From contig JAAAIG010000002.1 in assembly GCA_015852425.1 (NCBI GenBank), positions 28,542 through 92,541 on the forward strand: 64,000 nucleotides of DNA, written 5' to 3'. Positions 46,318-57,219 of this stretch are shown one piece after another. The notes below the pieces were generated by a model. That model worked only from the letters and a program-made list of their open reading frames with translations. It had not been told where the DNA came from and searched no databases. A program made the position numbers and the translations under genes. This DNA is from Gryganskiella cystojenkinii (Eukaryota; Mortierellomycota; Mortierellomycetes; Mortierellales; Mortierellaceae). How positions within the stretch are numbered: the stretch's first letter is position 1; every line of letters starts with the position of its first letter.

Positions 46318-48895
46318 ATGAACCCGGTCAAGGACGCTCTCGCCTCCCAGGACATCCTCCACAACATACTCTCGCTCAGCACCCTATCCCAACAGGAACT
46401 ACTCGCCTGTTGTCTCGTCAACTCGGACTGGGCTGCAGCTGGGCTCTTTCTTTTATGGAGATACCCTCGTTGTTGGACCTTTCATAGTTTTCAACTGCTG
46501 CTGAACACGTTGCGACACGAGATTGATTACGATGGTCCGATCCCGTTCTCGCCTCCACCACTGTTGGACGAGAGTCTCGACCTGGCGCAAAGTTTTGGTC
46601 AATCGAACTTTGAGAGAACCACAGCGGTCACAGGAGCAGCAGCGACAACGACAGCAACATCCGCCGGCTCATCAGGATCACCCATGACCCTAGCCCTCCG
46701 ACGCGCGGTCACAATGCGAGAACGGAGTGGGAAACATGGTTCTCCTCGGCTGAACTCCAAAAATTTACTTTTCTCCGCGGTATCAACACCAGCCCAATCG
46801 TCGTTCGTCAATAATAACGCTGCTGTCGACAAGAGATTAAACCGACTCTCGTCCTTTATGCCAACACCAATTCGACCACGTGCACGACCCAAGGAATACG
46901 GGATACCCTTCCACGGTGAACGGATCTATCATCGAGGTCGGTTCATCCGTCGGATCGATTTTGCAGCGATCGGCAAACTCTTGTCAGACTATCACTTTGA
47001 GATCTTGGCGAGGTCCACAGATCTGGGCTTTAGGTCACTAGATTTGCAAACCGTGCGTCTACAGTTCTCGGAACATCTCCTCGCCATCCTGTCCAACTCC
47101 AAATTTCTTCGACAATTAATCCTCGGCAACATGTTTATCCCGTTGGAAGCCCTCAATTGTCTGGCGCCTTGTTTTCAGGCATTGAAGGAATTACGGTTGG
47201 TGAACTGTCCGGATTCGATGGGCGATGAGGCCTTGTCGGTGATCCTGGAGAATAGTACCCAGTTGACCGTTCTGGAGATTCATGGCGAGTCCTTTACGGA
47301 CATGTCGTTGCAACTAGTGGCGATCTTTTGTCAAAACCTGGAAACGTTGGTGATTGAATGTCCCAAGATGACAGATTTGGTCGTGGAACGGATTGCAGAG
47401 AGTTGTACAAAACTCGAGTCCTGGACACTGATTGATTGTACGCGCCTCGCGAACGGCACCTTGGGTGCATTTGAACACAAGTATGGTTCGGTACAGGACA
47501 AGACCCGAGGATATGGAGGAGCGATTTTTCCAAGTGGGACAGGAGGAGGAGCAGGACAACAGTCTTTACCGCCACCACCACCGTCGACATCAATAACATC
47601 GTCATCAACGACAGGAGCAGTAGCAGCGACATCATCATCATCAACGACATCTCAGCCCTCATACCCGATGGGAGGACTTGGCCAACATGGCGCCTTCCCG
47701 TCCTCGTCTGTGCCTTCGTCAGCCGTCTCTTCACCCTCGACTTCATCTGTTTCCAGTCATTCGGATTCCGAAGGTCTCTTTTCAAACGCATATGGATCAA
47801 ATATTGAACACCAACAACAACAGCATCATCACCATCATCATCATCAACTACTTCCACCTCCAGTATTCAAACATGTTGATCCCTATTTCCAATATTCTCG
47901 AGGTCCGCGCCTGACGACAATCGATCTTCGCAACTGTACAGCGATCTCTCCAAGACATATCAATGATTTCTTGCGGTCACAACCAAAACTGGAGCATTTG
48001 ACATTGGGTGGGATCTCGATCACGGACGAGGCCCTCGAGGCATTGACAGAGATTTCTTATACGGACCTCAAGTCACTCGGGTTGATTGACTGTGGCGAGA
48101 TCTCGGACGAGACCATGGTCGCGGTCATGTTCAATTGTGATCAACTTCAAAAGTTGACACTCTTTGGTGGCGCCAATTTCACGCTCAAGACATTCACCTC
48201 GATTTCGTTGCATCTTGCACAGTTGGAGGAACTACATCTCGAACATGTCCCCTTGATCATGAACGAGTCGATCCAGGAGATCTTGCTCAAATGTCCGGTC
48301 CTTAGAATCTTGCGATTATGGCATTGTCGCAACCTAACCTCGGATCTGATCATGGACGATTTGACACCTTGTCCAAGGCTCGAGGTGCTGGAATACATGG
48401 ACAAGTTTGCGCGACCGTTTGTCGATGATGGCTGGGATACTCAGGTCAGGTTCCTTAGGAGTCTAGTCATGCGGTTCGAGCGGTTGCGATGTCTAAGCCT
48501 GGCCAAACTGGCTGATGTGGCCATTGTTCCTGTGGTAAGTGACGACCAGCAAAAAAAAAAAAGTGACAACAAAAATGTAAAAAAAAAAAAATTGATCGTG
48601 CCGATTGTACTAACATGTTCCCCCACGTCTTATGTTGTAGAATCTGGTCTCGTATCTCTGCCAGCTGGATCAACTGGAAAAGTTCTCAATCATCCAGAGT
48701 CCCGGATTGGATCTGATTGATCTGAACGAACTGCACGATCGTCTGCCGACCTTGACAGATCTTGGGATCGGTCAGTGCGACAATCTGACTGAGAGTGAGG
48801 TCCTTATGTTCAATCAGAACCATATGCGACCTTGTGTTCGAGTCTATCGAAGCATGCTCGAGTCCAGCGAGGAGCTAAGACTCTTCCAGGATTAA
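46318..48895 (+). CDS. F-box / leucine-rich-repeat protein
   Basis: Two exons, 46318-48534 and 48641-48895, encode 823 residues. The N-terminus (ASQDILHNILSLSTLSQQEL, ACCLVNSDWAAAGLFLLWRY) is an F-box that would bind Skp1 in an SCF ubiquitin ligase. A Thr/Ala/Ser-rich insert follows, then leucine-rich repeats of the cysteine-containing kind (RQLILGNMFIPLEAL, LKELRLVNCPDSMGDEAL, LTVLEIHGESFTDMSL, LETLVIECPKMTDLVVERIA). A long low-complexity insert (about residues 400-525, Ser/Thr/Gly/Pro with a Gln-His run) splits the repeat array. Repeats then resume (LTTIDLRNCTAISPRHI through LRILRLWHCRNLTSDLI and the exon-2 LTDLGIGQCDNLTESEV). These repeats would select substrates; the target is unknown. 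Splicing at 48534/48641 is needed to restore the final repeats. Confidence 0.9.
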
Positions 48896-49111
48896 TAGAA
48901 CGAGAGAGAGAGAAGGAGTTCCACTTTGGCCACCAAATTTGTTCAATGGCTTTGTATAATATAGTAGTAGTGTATTACTTCCACAATCAAGTATCTTTGT
49001 CTCCCAACAAATAATCTCAGCACCATAGCCACACACGACAGGAGAAAAAATAATAACCATGAACAAACAGCAGTCTAGAGCATCAAAAACTTGCGTCGTA
49101 TCCCTGACTCT

Positions 49112-52100
49112 TTATTGTTGGGCAGCATATCGGGTTTCCACCGCCCGTAAAATCTCAATGATCCGATGAAAACTCTTGTTAGACTCATCACCTGAAGAAG
49201 TCGCGTTAAAATCTTTGAAGGAGATGCCTTCATCCTTCATGGTTTCTGCTGCTGTTGATTTGGATGAAGTTGGTGGCGTAACAAGAGACGGAGATGACTC
49301 GGGTATGGGGGGTGTTGAGGTCGTGAATGATAAGGAGAACGCTTGGTTCGCTAGGGATGTCATTGGTGATACAGGCGGAGACGAATAGAAGATGCCTGAA
49401 GGTACGCGGGGTAGTGATCCAATACGGAGAGATGAGTCGGTCGATGGTAATGCCCCTGTTGAATTATCGTTTTCGTTCAGGGTCAGGGTCATAAACGAAT
49501 TAGCTCTGGATAAAGATGAAGTTGTCGATTCCTGAGAAAGCTGTTGATTTTGTGATACCATGATCCGGTCCGTGTCGCCTTGTTGTTGTTCCTGGTGGGT
49601 TTGGTGAACGGTTTGATTGAAATCTGAAAACTCTGACAGGAGCTCGAGCATCGGGACCAAAGTCTGTCTCTCGACAGCCTTGTGCAGACGCGCCTCCCGT
49701 TCCTGACTTCCGTCGACAATGCAACCGAGCATGAGAGCGAGATACGCGGCCAGCACTTGGTTCTCAGTCTGGGCATTAAAATAAATAAAAACAAAAGAAG
49801 CGTCAACAATTGTTGCAGAACCAGGACAAGGGAATGAGAATCCATTCTCTCATTCGTTCACTTACCAACTCGCTAATCGTCACCTCAATATTATAAATGC
49901 CCACGAGTCGCTCTAATGCCTCTGTACTCTTTTCGCATTTACAATGGGTATGGAAGCAATCCCCTAAAGCTTTACAATTCAGTGCCACTTCTGCAAGCAA
50001 ATGATAAAAAAAAATGTGTCCCAGGTTAGAGCGGTTTCGTCCCGCAAACTACGTAACATGCCGTCAAACCGCCTTTCCAGTTGACATCATACCCTGCGTT
50101 GCGACTGTTTCCCGATGCCGTGGATTCGTCTCCAGGATATTGATCAAAAGGCCTATCGACAAAAGTAAAATGTCGTACCATCCATTGGTGTCGTTCTGGA
50201 TCTCGATTGCCTCGGCAGACATCGAGCGCTCACCCGTTTCCTCTAGCTGACCGTCCTGATTCCCTTGCATATCTTCGAGCACGGTTCTCGTATGTAAAGT
50301 AGAAAAAGTCGACTCAGACCCGGAAGGTCCTGTCGCTTGCGTGGACCAATGTATCCGTGTCTCCGGTAGCGCCGCTCTGTTGCTTTGTTCCAGAATCGTT
50401 TGGCCCATCTCTAGCTCAGGATTGAAATTTCGACTGTGTCCATAAAACTGAATGATGTTCTGAATCAAGGTTGGGATCGCTTCGCTCTCAGCAAGTCGTT
50501 CGCAGCATGGCTCGAATCCGTTGGTGACATTAATGAGTAATCGTAGTGTGTGCAGGATTAGATTCATAGATTCTAATAACAATATAGTTTGGGTCAATAA
50601 AAGTGCTGTCAATCACTTGCCACAAGCCGCCTTGATCGCTGCGCCTAATTAACCAGGTGTGTATAGTTACCTTTTCTCTGCGGGTATTGAAAGGCATGGG
50701 CGCGGCAAAATATAATCAGTTGCGAAAGCAACGTGAAGAGTCGTGTGCTTTCTGCTAGGGCTTTGCGTGGCTTTTTAGATACAAGGGCGAGTCTTTCCAA
50801 GATCCGGAGACAGCTCTCTATCCGGGCAATATCCAGAACATCTGGGAGTGACGCATGCTAGGAAACGGAGGTAAACCCCATCGAGTCAATATCTTCATTC
50901 TCTCATAAGTACGTCAACTCTCCTCTTGATCGCTGCTTACCGGCGAGGAAGATGGCTCTTTGATCCAGGCAAGGTCCTCTATGAGGATCTCGATGATCGT
51001 ATTCAAAAAATCAGAGTCCTGATCAATCGTCGTCATTGTTTGTACGTCCTTCTTGGCAGCAGCCTCGTTGATAATGATCGTCAGGGTGGAGAGGAGGACC
51101 GAGTATGTCAGGACTTTCTGTCCTTTGTACATTATGCCTGATTGCCTTGCCAACTCTTTGAATTCGTTGTGCTAATTTTCGATTCGAATAAAAGCTGTGT
51201 TAAAACGGTATTCATGACTGGATGTGCGCGACCGGTATTTTGCGCAGGACCATTGGAGAGGCCTACCATTAGGGCGTCTTGTTTTCCATTGGGGATGATC
51301 GCCATGGGGTCCATATCCAGATCAAGGCTCTGGCAAAGAAACTGTACAAGATCGGGGACTGTGACGATTTCCTTGTAGGCGTCCCGAGCATCAAGAAGAA
51401 TGAGTGCAATCATGAGCGTCAAACACGAGAAAACGACCTAGATCCACAAGTCACAGATTTCGGGTTAGTTCCGCAAGGTAAACATTTTCATTTTGTTGCT
51501 CTAGGCAAGCTCTTCCAACCATGTCCTTACGGGATCTTTATCTTTACGAATCGCGTTAAAAATCGTGGGCAGGTAGTGATACACTCTGAGTTGTCGGACA
51601 AAATCCTCATTGAGCATTGACTTTGTAAGTTCCAGGCAGCTGTAAAAAATAAAATGTCGAATACGCGAAGAAGATAATGATCCGTCTGTTAGGTACCAAG
51701 TCGGTCGCAAAGAAATTCCTTCCGTCATGTTCCTGAAGGTATCTCTTGTTACCTGCTCCTCCGGACCTTGAGCTTGTCCTTGTTACGGATACCATCGAGA
51801 ACATAGTCGATCTCGTCTCTGAATCGATGACTCTGACCAGACTCTCTAAGTTCATGAGATGCCAGCGCGATTTTTTGATCTTGCAGCTGTACCTGTCAAC
51901 CAACATGGATGGAGTTTTTTAATCTGGTAGATTAGCATAGCAAAATATTGGTTTCGTGGTTTGCCACCAAAAAAAAAAATAACTATTATTTCTACTGCCT
52001 TTTTGTTTCTTATTACGTTGTTAATCCCGCCTGTATCTGGCAGATTGTCGTCCTGTGGGCTGTTGTTGGCTGAAGAGAGTGAATTCTTGAGTCCACTTGA

Positions 52101-52298
52101 TGCTCTTGATGACCTTGATCGTTTTAATCCTGGAGGTGCGTTTGAAGAGCGAGTAAAAGCCGGGGAGGTTGGCGGTGGTGTTTGGTTTCCTTCCGAGTCT
52201 GAGGATCGGTCCTCTGTATCGATGTCCTGGTCGAGGTAGCTGCGCTGTTGCCCATAGGTGAGCCTGGGACTCTTTGTGGTGATGCCCCTCCGCGGCAT
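49112..52298 (-). CDS. Wapl (wings apart-like) cohesin-release factor
   Basis: Nine exons, 52298-52017, 51892-51753, 51639-51531, 51437-51267, 51171-50941, 50857-50671, 50572-50093, 49990-49866 and 49768-49112; all junctions are in frame, 793 residues. The N-terminal ~95 residues are Ser-rich and disordered. The helical WAPL domain begins with HRFRDEIDYVLDGIRNKDKLKVRRSS, matching the conserved start of the family, and runs through LTYSVLLSTLTIIINEAA, MNLILHTLRLLINVTNGFEP and TENQVLAAYLALMLGCIVDG. The last ~150 residues are again Ser/Thr/Pro-rich, ending in a short helix (SFHRIIEILRAVETRYAAQQ). Wapl opens the cohesin ring and limits cohesion and loop size. The protein is short compared with animal WAPL, as are fungal Rad61/Wpl1 proteins. 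An additional upstream exon cannot be excluded. Confidence 0.87.
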
Positions 52299-53067
52299 TG
52301 ATGTCGATATATGTAATAGAGAAGAGGAATGAACTCAATAATGCCCTCTTTGGGGGAATGTGAAGGAATTCGAACAAATAAAAAGCCGAAGCCCTGAGAA
52401 AGAAAAAAGTGACTGCTGTCGGTCCAGGGCAACAGAGTCATCAGCAGATTGTCGCATTGTTAGGGGCGGGGATCACATGCAATGGGGGCCAGACGTTGTT
52501 GGAGAGATTGTTTATTGATTGCGACAAAGAGCTTTTAAAAGAGGGAGAATGTACGATCCGCATCTGTCCCGGCGAGGCCAGTACTTTGGCACCGAGTCAT
52601 TAAAGACCGCATGTAAATAATTGATCTTTTGCGTACCTCTTACAAGAGAACCAATCTTTTATTGAACAATCTCCCTGTCTCTTCCTCTGTCTCTTCCACT
52701 CTCTATCAGAATTGGAGCCATTGTTGTGATCCCCCCTCCTATATCGCTCTTTTTCCTCGCCACTGCGACTTTTGACTTGTGGTTGTAATGAAAAGAATAG
52801 ATCCATTAAGACACATTCAAGACACAAAAGTATGACAGTGTGAACAAAGAGAGAAAGGAGATCAAGAAACCAATGATTCCAACTGGAAGGGCAGATAGAG
52901 AGCGAAAAGAGTAGGAAAGAAGTGCAAAATGACAGCTTGTTCAGTGAAAGGATCGAGTTTCTTCTTTTCCGCAACACTTCATTGCTATGGAGATGCAAAG
53001 CAATGATGTACGCGAGAAAGAGGTGCAATGGTGTGGAATCAAAAAAAATCTTCTGCCGCGCCACTTT
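52299..53067. other. Wapl promoter and 3' flank of charged-protein gene
   Basis: About 770 bases. Some frames are open for 60-150 codons (for example minus 52600-53064) but are hydrophobic or low-complexity with no motif. No gene is supported. Confidence 0.4.
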
Positions 53068-54018
53068 TTATTTCGATTCTTTGCTGGAAATCAATTTGGC
53101 CTTTTCCTTCTCCTTCTCCTTCTCCTTTTGCTTCTCGCGTGCCTCGTCCCGCTCTGTGAGTTGTTGCTCAAAGATCTTTTTAAAGTCGCGGGAGGTCAAA
53201 GGCTTGGCCACCATCGATTCAACATCATCAGTCTTGAATCCCAGGTTGTGCTTGAACCGAATATGCTCCTCCTCCTCCTCTTCCTGTTCTCCTTGGTCCT
53301 TTTCATCCTCGAGTTGGATCGAGGCCGTGGACTTGACAATCGGTTCCAAGATCTCATCCTCAGGTCGGCGATGACGACTCGCTCGTTTGTTGGATCGGTC
53401 AATGATATCGTATCCAGACTTGTCCTTGTTGCTACCGCTCAGGCCCTCGGAATCAGAGACCGGTCTTGACTTTGATCGGCCCTGTCCGCGAGACTTGCTA
53501 CGGTCCGTCTTTTGGTTCTGCTGCCTGTTGCCACGATGACCCTTGGAGCGCCCATTGGCTCTTGCGCGTGAATCCTTTCGGTTCTCCTCTTCCTCGGAAT
53601 CAGAGTCGGACTCGGACTCGGACTCGGACTCGGCCTTGGCAACGGCCACCACTTGAGCCTCAGCGCCATCATCACTCTTTTCTTCCTCCTCTTCGTCATT
53701 GTCCTTTCCACTGGTCTTCTTTCTGCGTTGCTGTTCTTTTTGTTTTTCTCGGTCTTCTTGCTCGATCTGCTTCAGTTTCTTTTGGATATAGCTCTGAGTA
53801 GCCTTTTCACGACTCTTGGACGCCTTTTGGGCTCGCTGACGTGAATTTTGCTTCCAGTCGTTCTCGGTGCCGAAATCGCCGCCAGATTGGTGGCGGTTGC
53901 TGGTAATGGCCTCGTCCTGGTCGCTGTCGCCGTGGATAATAGGGTTGAGTCGGTTGGTGTTCTTGAATTCTTCTGGCAGAGACGAGTCTGATTCGTATTG
54001 GTATTCTTCCAGAGTCAT
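53068..54018 (-). CDS. Unrecognised highly charged protein
   Basis: A single exon of 316 residues from the ATG at 54016-54018; the frame extends further upstream but without a better ATG. I do not recognise the family. It starts MTLEEYQYESDSSLPEEF and continues through a charged coiled-coil-like region (SYIQKKLKQIEQEDREKQKE) and acidic and Ser/Glu/Asp repeats (SESESESDSDSEEEE). An Arg/Ser/Lys-rich linker follows, then a possibly conserved C-terminal block, IRFKHNLGFKTDDVESMVAK, with LTSRDFKKIFEQQLTERDEA. It ends in a Lys-Glu dipeptide helix. Composition suggests a nuclear or nucleolar protein; that is inference. It lies head-to-tail with its minus-strand neighbours. Confidence 0.75.
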   Translation of the reverse strand: MTLEEYQYESDSSLPEEFKNTNRLNPIIHGDSDQDEAITSNRHQSGGDFGTENDWKQNSRQRAQKASKSREKATQSYIQKKLKQIEQEDREKQKEQQRRKKTSGKDNDEEEEEKSDDGAEAQVVAVAKAESESESESDSDSEEEENRKDSRARANGRSKGHRGNRQQNQKTDRSKSRGQGRSKSRPVSDSEGLSGSNKDKSGYDIIDRSNKRASRHRRPEDEILEPIVKSTASIQLEDEKDQGEQEEEEEEHIRFKHNLGFKTDDVESMVAKPLTSRDFKKIFEQQLTERDEAREKQKEKEKEKEKAKLISSKESK

Positions 54019-54561
54019 GTTTGTTATGCGAGTGTTATACGAGTTCGACCAGACGTGGTGTTTAGTGGGTGGCGAGTGCAGCGAGGTGCGTTCGGATGGA
54101 TTATTGTTGTGCAGAGTGTGCAAAAGAAAGAGAGAGAGAAAAGTTTCTCGAGAAGCGCAATCGATCGAGTTTTATACTCTGGAGAACGAGAAGGGTCTGC
54201 CCCCAAAGCTCCTCTCTGTACGCCACAATTTGCACCCGCAGTTTGGCTCTGCTGCGGGATACATAGACGTTGTCTCTTGAACAGTGAAAGTTTATGTGTT
54301 TTTATCATGATAGTTATTTCAAGCAAACGGCAACATACATCACAGAAGGAACCTTGGCAGGGATTGCTCTCATCTCGATGACGAGGTCTTCCCCGGAGAA
54401 GTCGAAAAGTCAGGGAGGGGGATTAGCAAGAGAAGGTCCACGATTTCTTTTTTTTTTTTTTTTGCAAATAAGCTTCGAGAAAGCGGCGCGACCTTATTTT
54501 TTTTGTCGAGAAGAGCCAAAAAAAAAAAAAAGAGAATCCTGGGATCTCGATTCAATTCCCC
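54019..54561. other. Intergenic region
   Basis: About 540 bases carrying the charged-protein promoter and the 3' end of the aspartic protease gene. It has a T-run at 54448-54463 and an A-run near 54520. Nothing else was seen. Confidence 0.45.
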
Positions 54562-56541
54562 TTATAGGATCAGACACTGACAAGCACCACGACTCTTTTG
54601 GATCTCGGCCACTTCCTCCTTCATATGCTGCAGCAAGGACTGTTGGACGCGTACTGGAGGCTTGCATTTGGCGATGCCAATCCTGTCTTGACCCAGATCG
54701 AACACGCACTATGAATAGGAGAGATCCATAGTAGCAGGCGTGTTGTGTTAGTTTTCATTACCCGGTGACAGAGCCATTGATCAGAAGAACCTGAATTAAA
54801 CGGCAAAGATAGAAAAGAAAAGAAAAACTTACATAGTTTTCCTTGATAAAGACATCCCCAAGGATCCAGATCGGCTGTTACGCGTTTGATTTGATTAGCA
54901 ATAAAAGCAAAACGGGATTTGAGTGAGAACCAAAGAACTTTTTTAGGACTCGAGCACAAAAAAGAACCCAGGCAGTTTTCCCCAAACAAGTTGACAAGAG
55001 CTCAAAACTTACAATCTGATCATTACTGGCTACACCAGAGTAAACATAACCGCGTTTGCCCTGAACAGGTTCCCTAAGGATATCCTTCATCACCACATGG
55101 AACTTGACCCCGGCCAAAATGAACTGAATACCCGGTAGGGCAGCGACCGCGGGCGTATTTTTGATAATCCACCCATGTTGGTCATCATAAAGCGACCCAG
55201 GGATCTGCGCATGAATCGCCTGAGCCACAGGGGTTGGAACAATGACCAGAGTCGTGCCTACGAGGAAAGTAAAAGAGCAATTGGCGTTCGTCGGTCCTCC
55301 CCAGTGTCCGTAAAAATAAAGAATGAAGGGCAAATACTCATCATGCTCTGCTCCTTACCAGTATCGATAATCACATCGCCCTTTTGGTTCAGGTCTGTAT
55401 GACCAAAGAAGAGTCCGTCGCATTGGACTTGCCAGTACTTCTTGACCGAGACCGGGACCCAGGTGAGCTCACCTTCAAACCTTTCCGTATCATAACCTCC
55501 GAATCGATATTCTGAATTTTTTTTAGAAAAAAAATAAATAAAAAAGCAAAAGGTGGTGAGTTAACAGTAGCGAGGACTATATCGATCGTTTTTGAGATAC
55601 ATTTTTTTTTTTTTCAATCTTACCTCCACCACCGCCTTCAGTGGCTCGACCGAGCCAGACACTGAAGCAAGGGTCTTGAATCAATTTTTGTTGAATCAGG
55701 TTATCCATCGGCGTCAACGTCCCCGCGACACAAGTGATCGTGTTATATGCCAGACCCAGGATCCCGTCAACGACATCGTTACTGAACGAAGTCGACTCTG
55801 TGGTTGCAAGACCAATGGTCTGGTTGTGAATCACCAATCCGGCAACATTGACCTGATCCTGTCCCAAGAGTCCCTGAACCCTTGACCCGTCGCCGTATCC
55901 GATATGGAATTTGCCCTTGACGGGTTTAAAAGTCGTCGAGGTGGCACGATTAAATGTTGTCCTGGAGGTCTTACAGGTCGAATCTGCGACCCAGAGGTCG
56001 CTACTTCCGGTATCAAAGTCCAAACGGAACTTCTGATTGTCAGATCCAATCTCGACTGAGGTTTATAAAACAAAAATAGTTGAATGTGTTTAGATCGGTG
56101 CTCCCAGTCATCGAAGTCGCTAACTCGCGCGCGTTTTTTTTTTTACCTTCTGCATAATATTGAATGTCGCGAGCAACATCCGTCAGGGTCTCAACATTGG
56201 GTTTGGGTGAGTGCGCCTCCGTCGTCGCTGGATCCACCCTCAGTCGACTCAAAAACCCTGGTTTCGATGGTGTAGGAGCATGTTTGGCGGTCGCTATTGC
56301 CAAGGCTTCCGGGGTCCGAGGTTCATAACTCGGGTTGACGGTCAATGGGAGCCTAAAAAGAGCGGATTTGTTTCGATGAGCAAAAGCAACAAACGCGACT
56401 CTCCCCGCGTCTTGCCCCACGCCGTTTTTTTTTTTTTTTTTGAAGTTGATATCAAAAATACTAAATGCTATTGAACAATTGAGAAGCAAGTAGGATGCAT
56501 AAGTCTTACGAAACGACCTTGTCTTGTGCTCCTGCAGTCAT
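54562..56541 (-). CDS. Pepsin-family aspartic protease
   Basis: Seven exons, 56541-56510, 56352-56147, 56055-55624, 55511-55359, 55257-55013, 54874-54833 and 54708-54562, give 418 residues. The two catalytic motifs are intact: DFDTGSSDLW (Asp near 94) and VIIDTGTTLV (Asp near 273). The flap region IGYGDGSRVQG, GILGLAYNT, EYRFGGYDTERFEGELTW and the closing PIWILGDVFIKENYCVFDLG with GIAKC complete the A1 fold. The tail after that is unusual: a 40-residue charged, Gln-rich extension ending CQCLIL. The encoded start MTAGAQDKVVSLPLTVNPSY has no hydrophobic signal peptide, although a pro-region of about 80 residues is present. Such N-termini occur in some fungal polyporopepsin-like enzymes, but a missed upstream signal exon is possible. 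Secretion or vacuolar location is therefore open. Confidence 0.9.
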
Positions 56542-57219
56542 CTTTTTTTAGCTATTGCTATACGTACTAGTGTAGTGTAAGGTGTGGAGAGAAGCGGAAT
56601 AATGATGGTCAATGAAGGGCAACTTGAAAAGAGTAAAGGTTGAAAAACGACAATTTCTTCCATTTCTAAAAAAAATCAAAATAAGCATTTTTTGTCCCTT
56701 TTTTTTTTTTTTGGTTCACATGCCCCGTTGGCGCACGAGTTTTCTTGACCCCTACACTTTCTGGAGGGGGGAACAGGCACCGTGGTTGAAAGGACCCTGC
56801 GTCTTGTGAGAAGAAATGAGCAGCTGTAGTTGGATGATGAAAACAGAGCCGAAAAAAGGGTGAACTGTGCAAGCTTGACTGACCACAACGCAAGAGTCTC
56901 AAAAAAACAAATGGTTGTTTGTCAGTTGACTGGCAACGATTGCTCCTTTCCCCCCCCTGCTCTTACGCCGATTGTCCACATCGAATGGCATGTTCATTGT
57001 TGTTTTTTTGCTGTTGGTGCGCGTGCGCAACAAAGTCCTCATCAGATATGCTTATAAAGTACAGCATGATGAGCTAGAAACCGTTTGGGTCTCGATCCTG
57101 TCTTGGTTCGAGTAAGAGATCAATAAATTAGATAAAAAACGCATGTATCGAGCCCCATCATGTGCTTCTAGTTTATTTAAAACGGTGTGTATATTTGTGT
57201 CGACTTGTAGATTTCTTTT
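56542..57219. other. Intergenic region between protease and ARF-GEF genes
   Basis: About 680 bases with the protease promoter and the ARF-GEF 3' end. It has a T-run at 56699-56713. No open frame with motifs was seen. Confidence 0.45.

Noticed and set aside
57060..57130. tRNA-like GGTTCGAGTA segment
   Set aside because: The flanking bases do not form an acceptor stem or anticodon arm, so no cloverleaf can be drawn.
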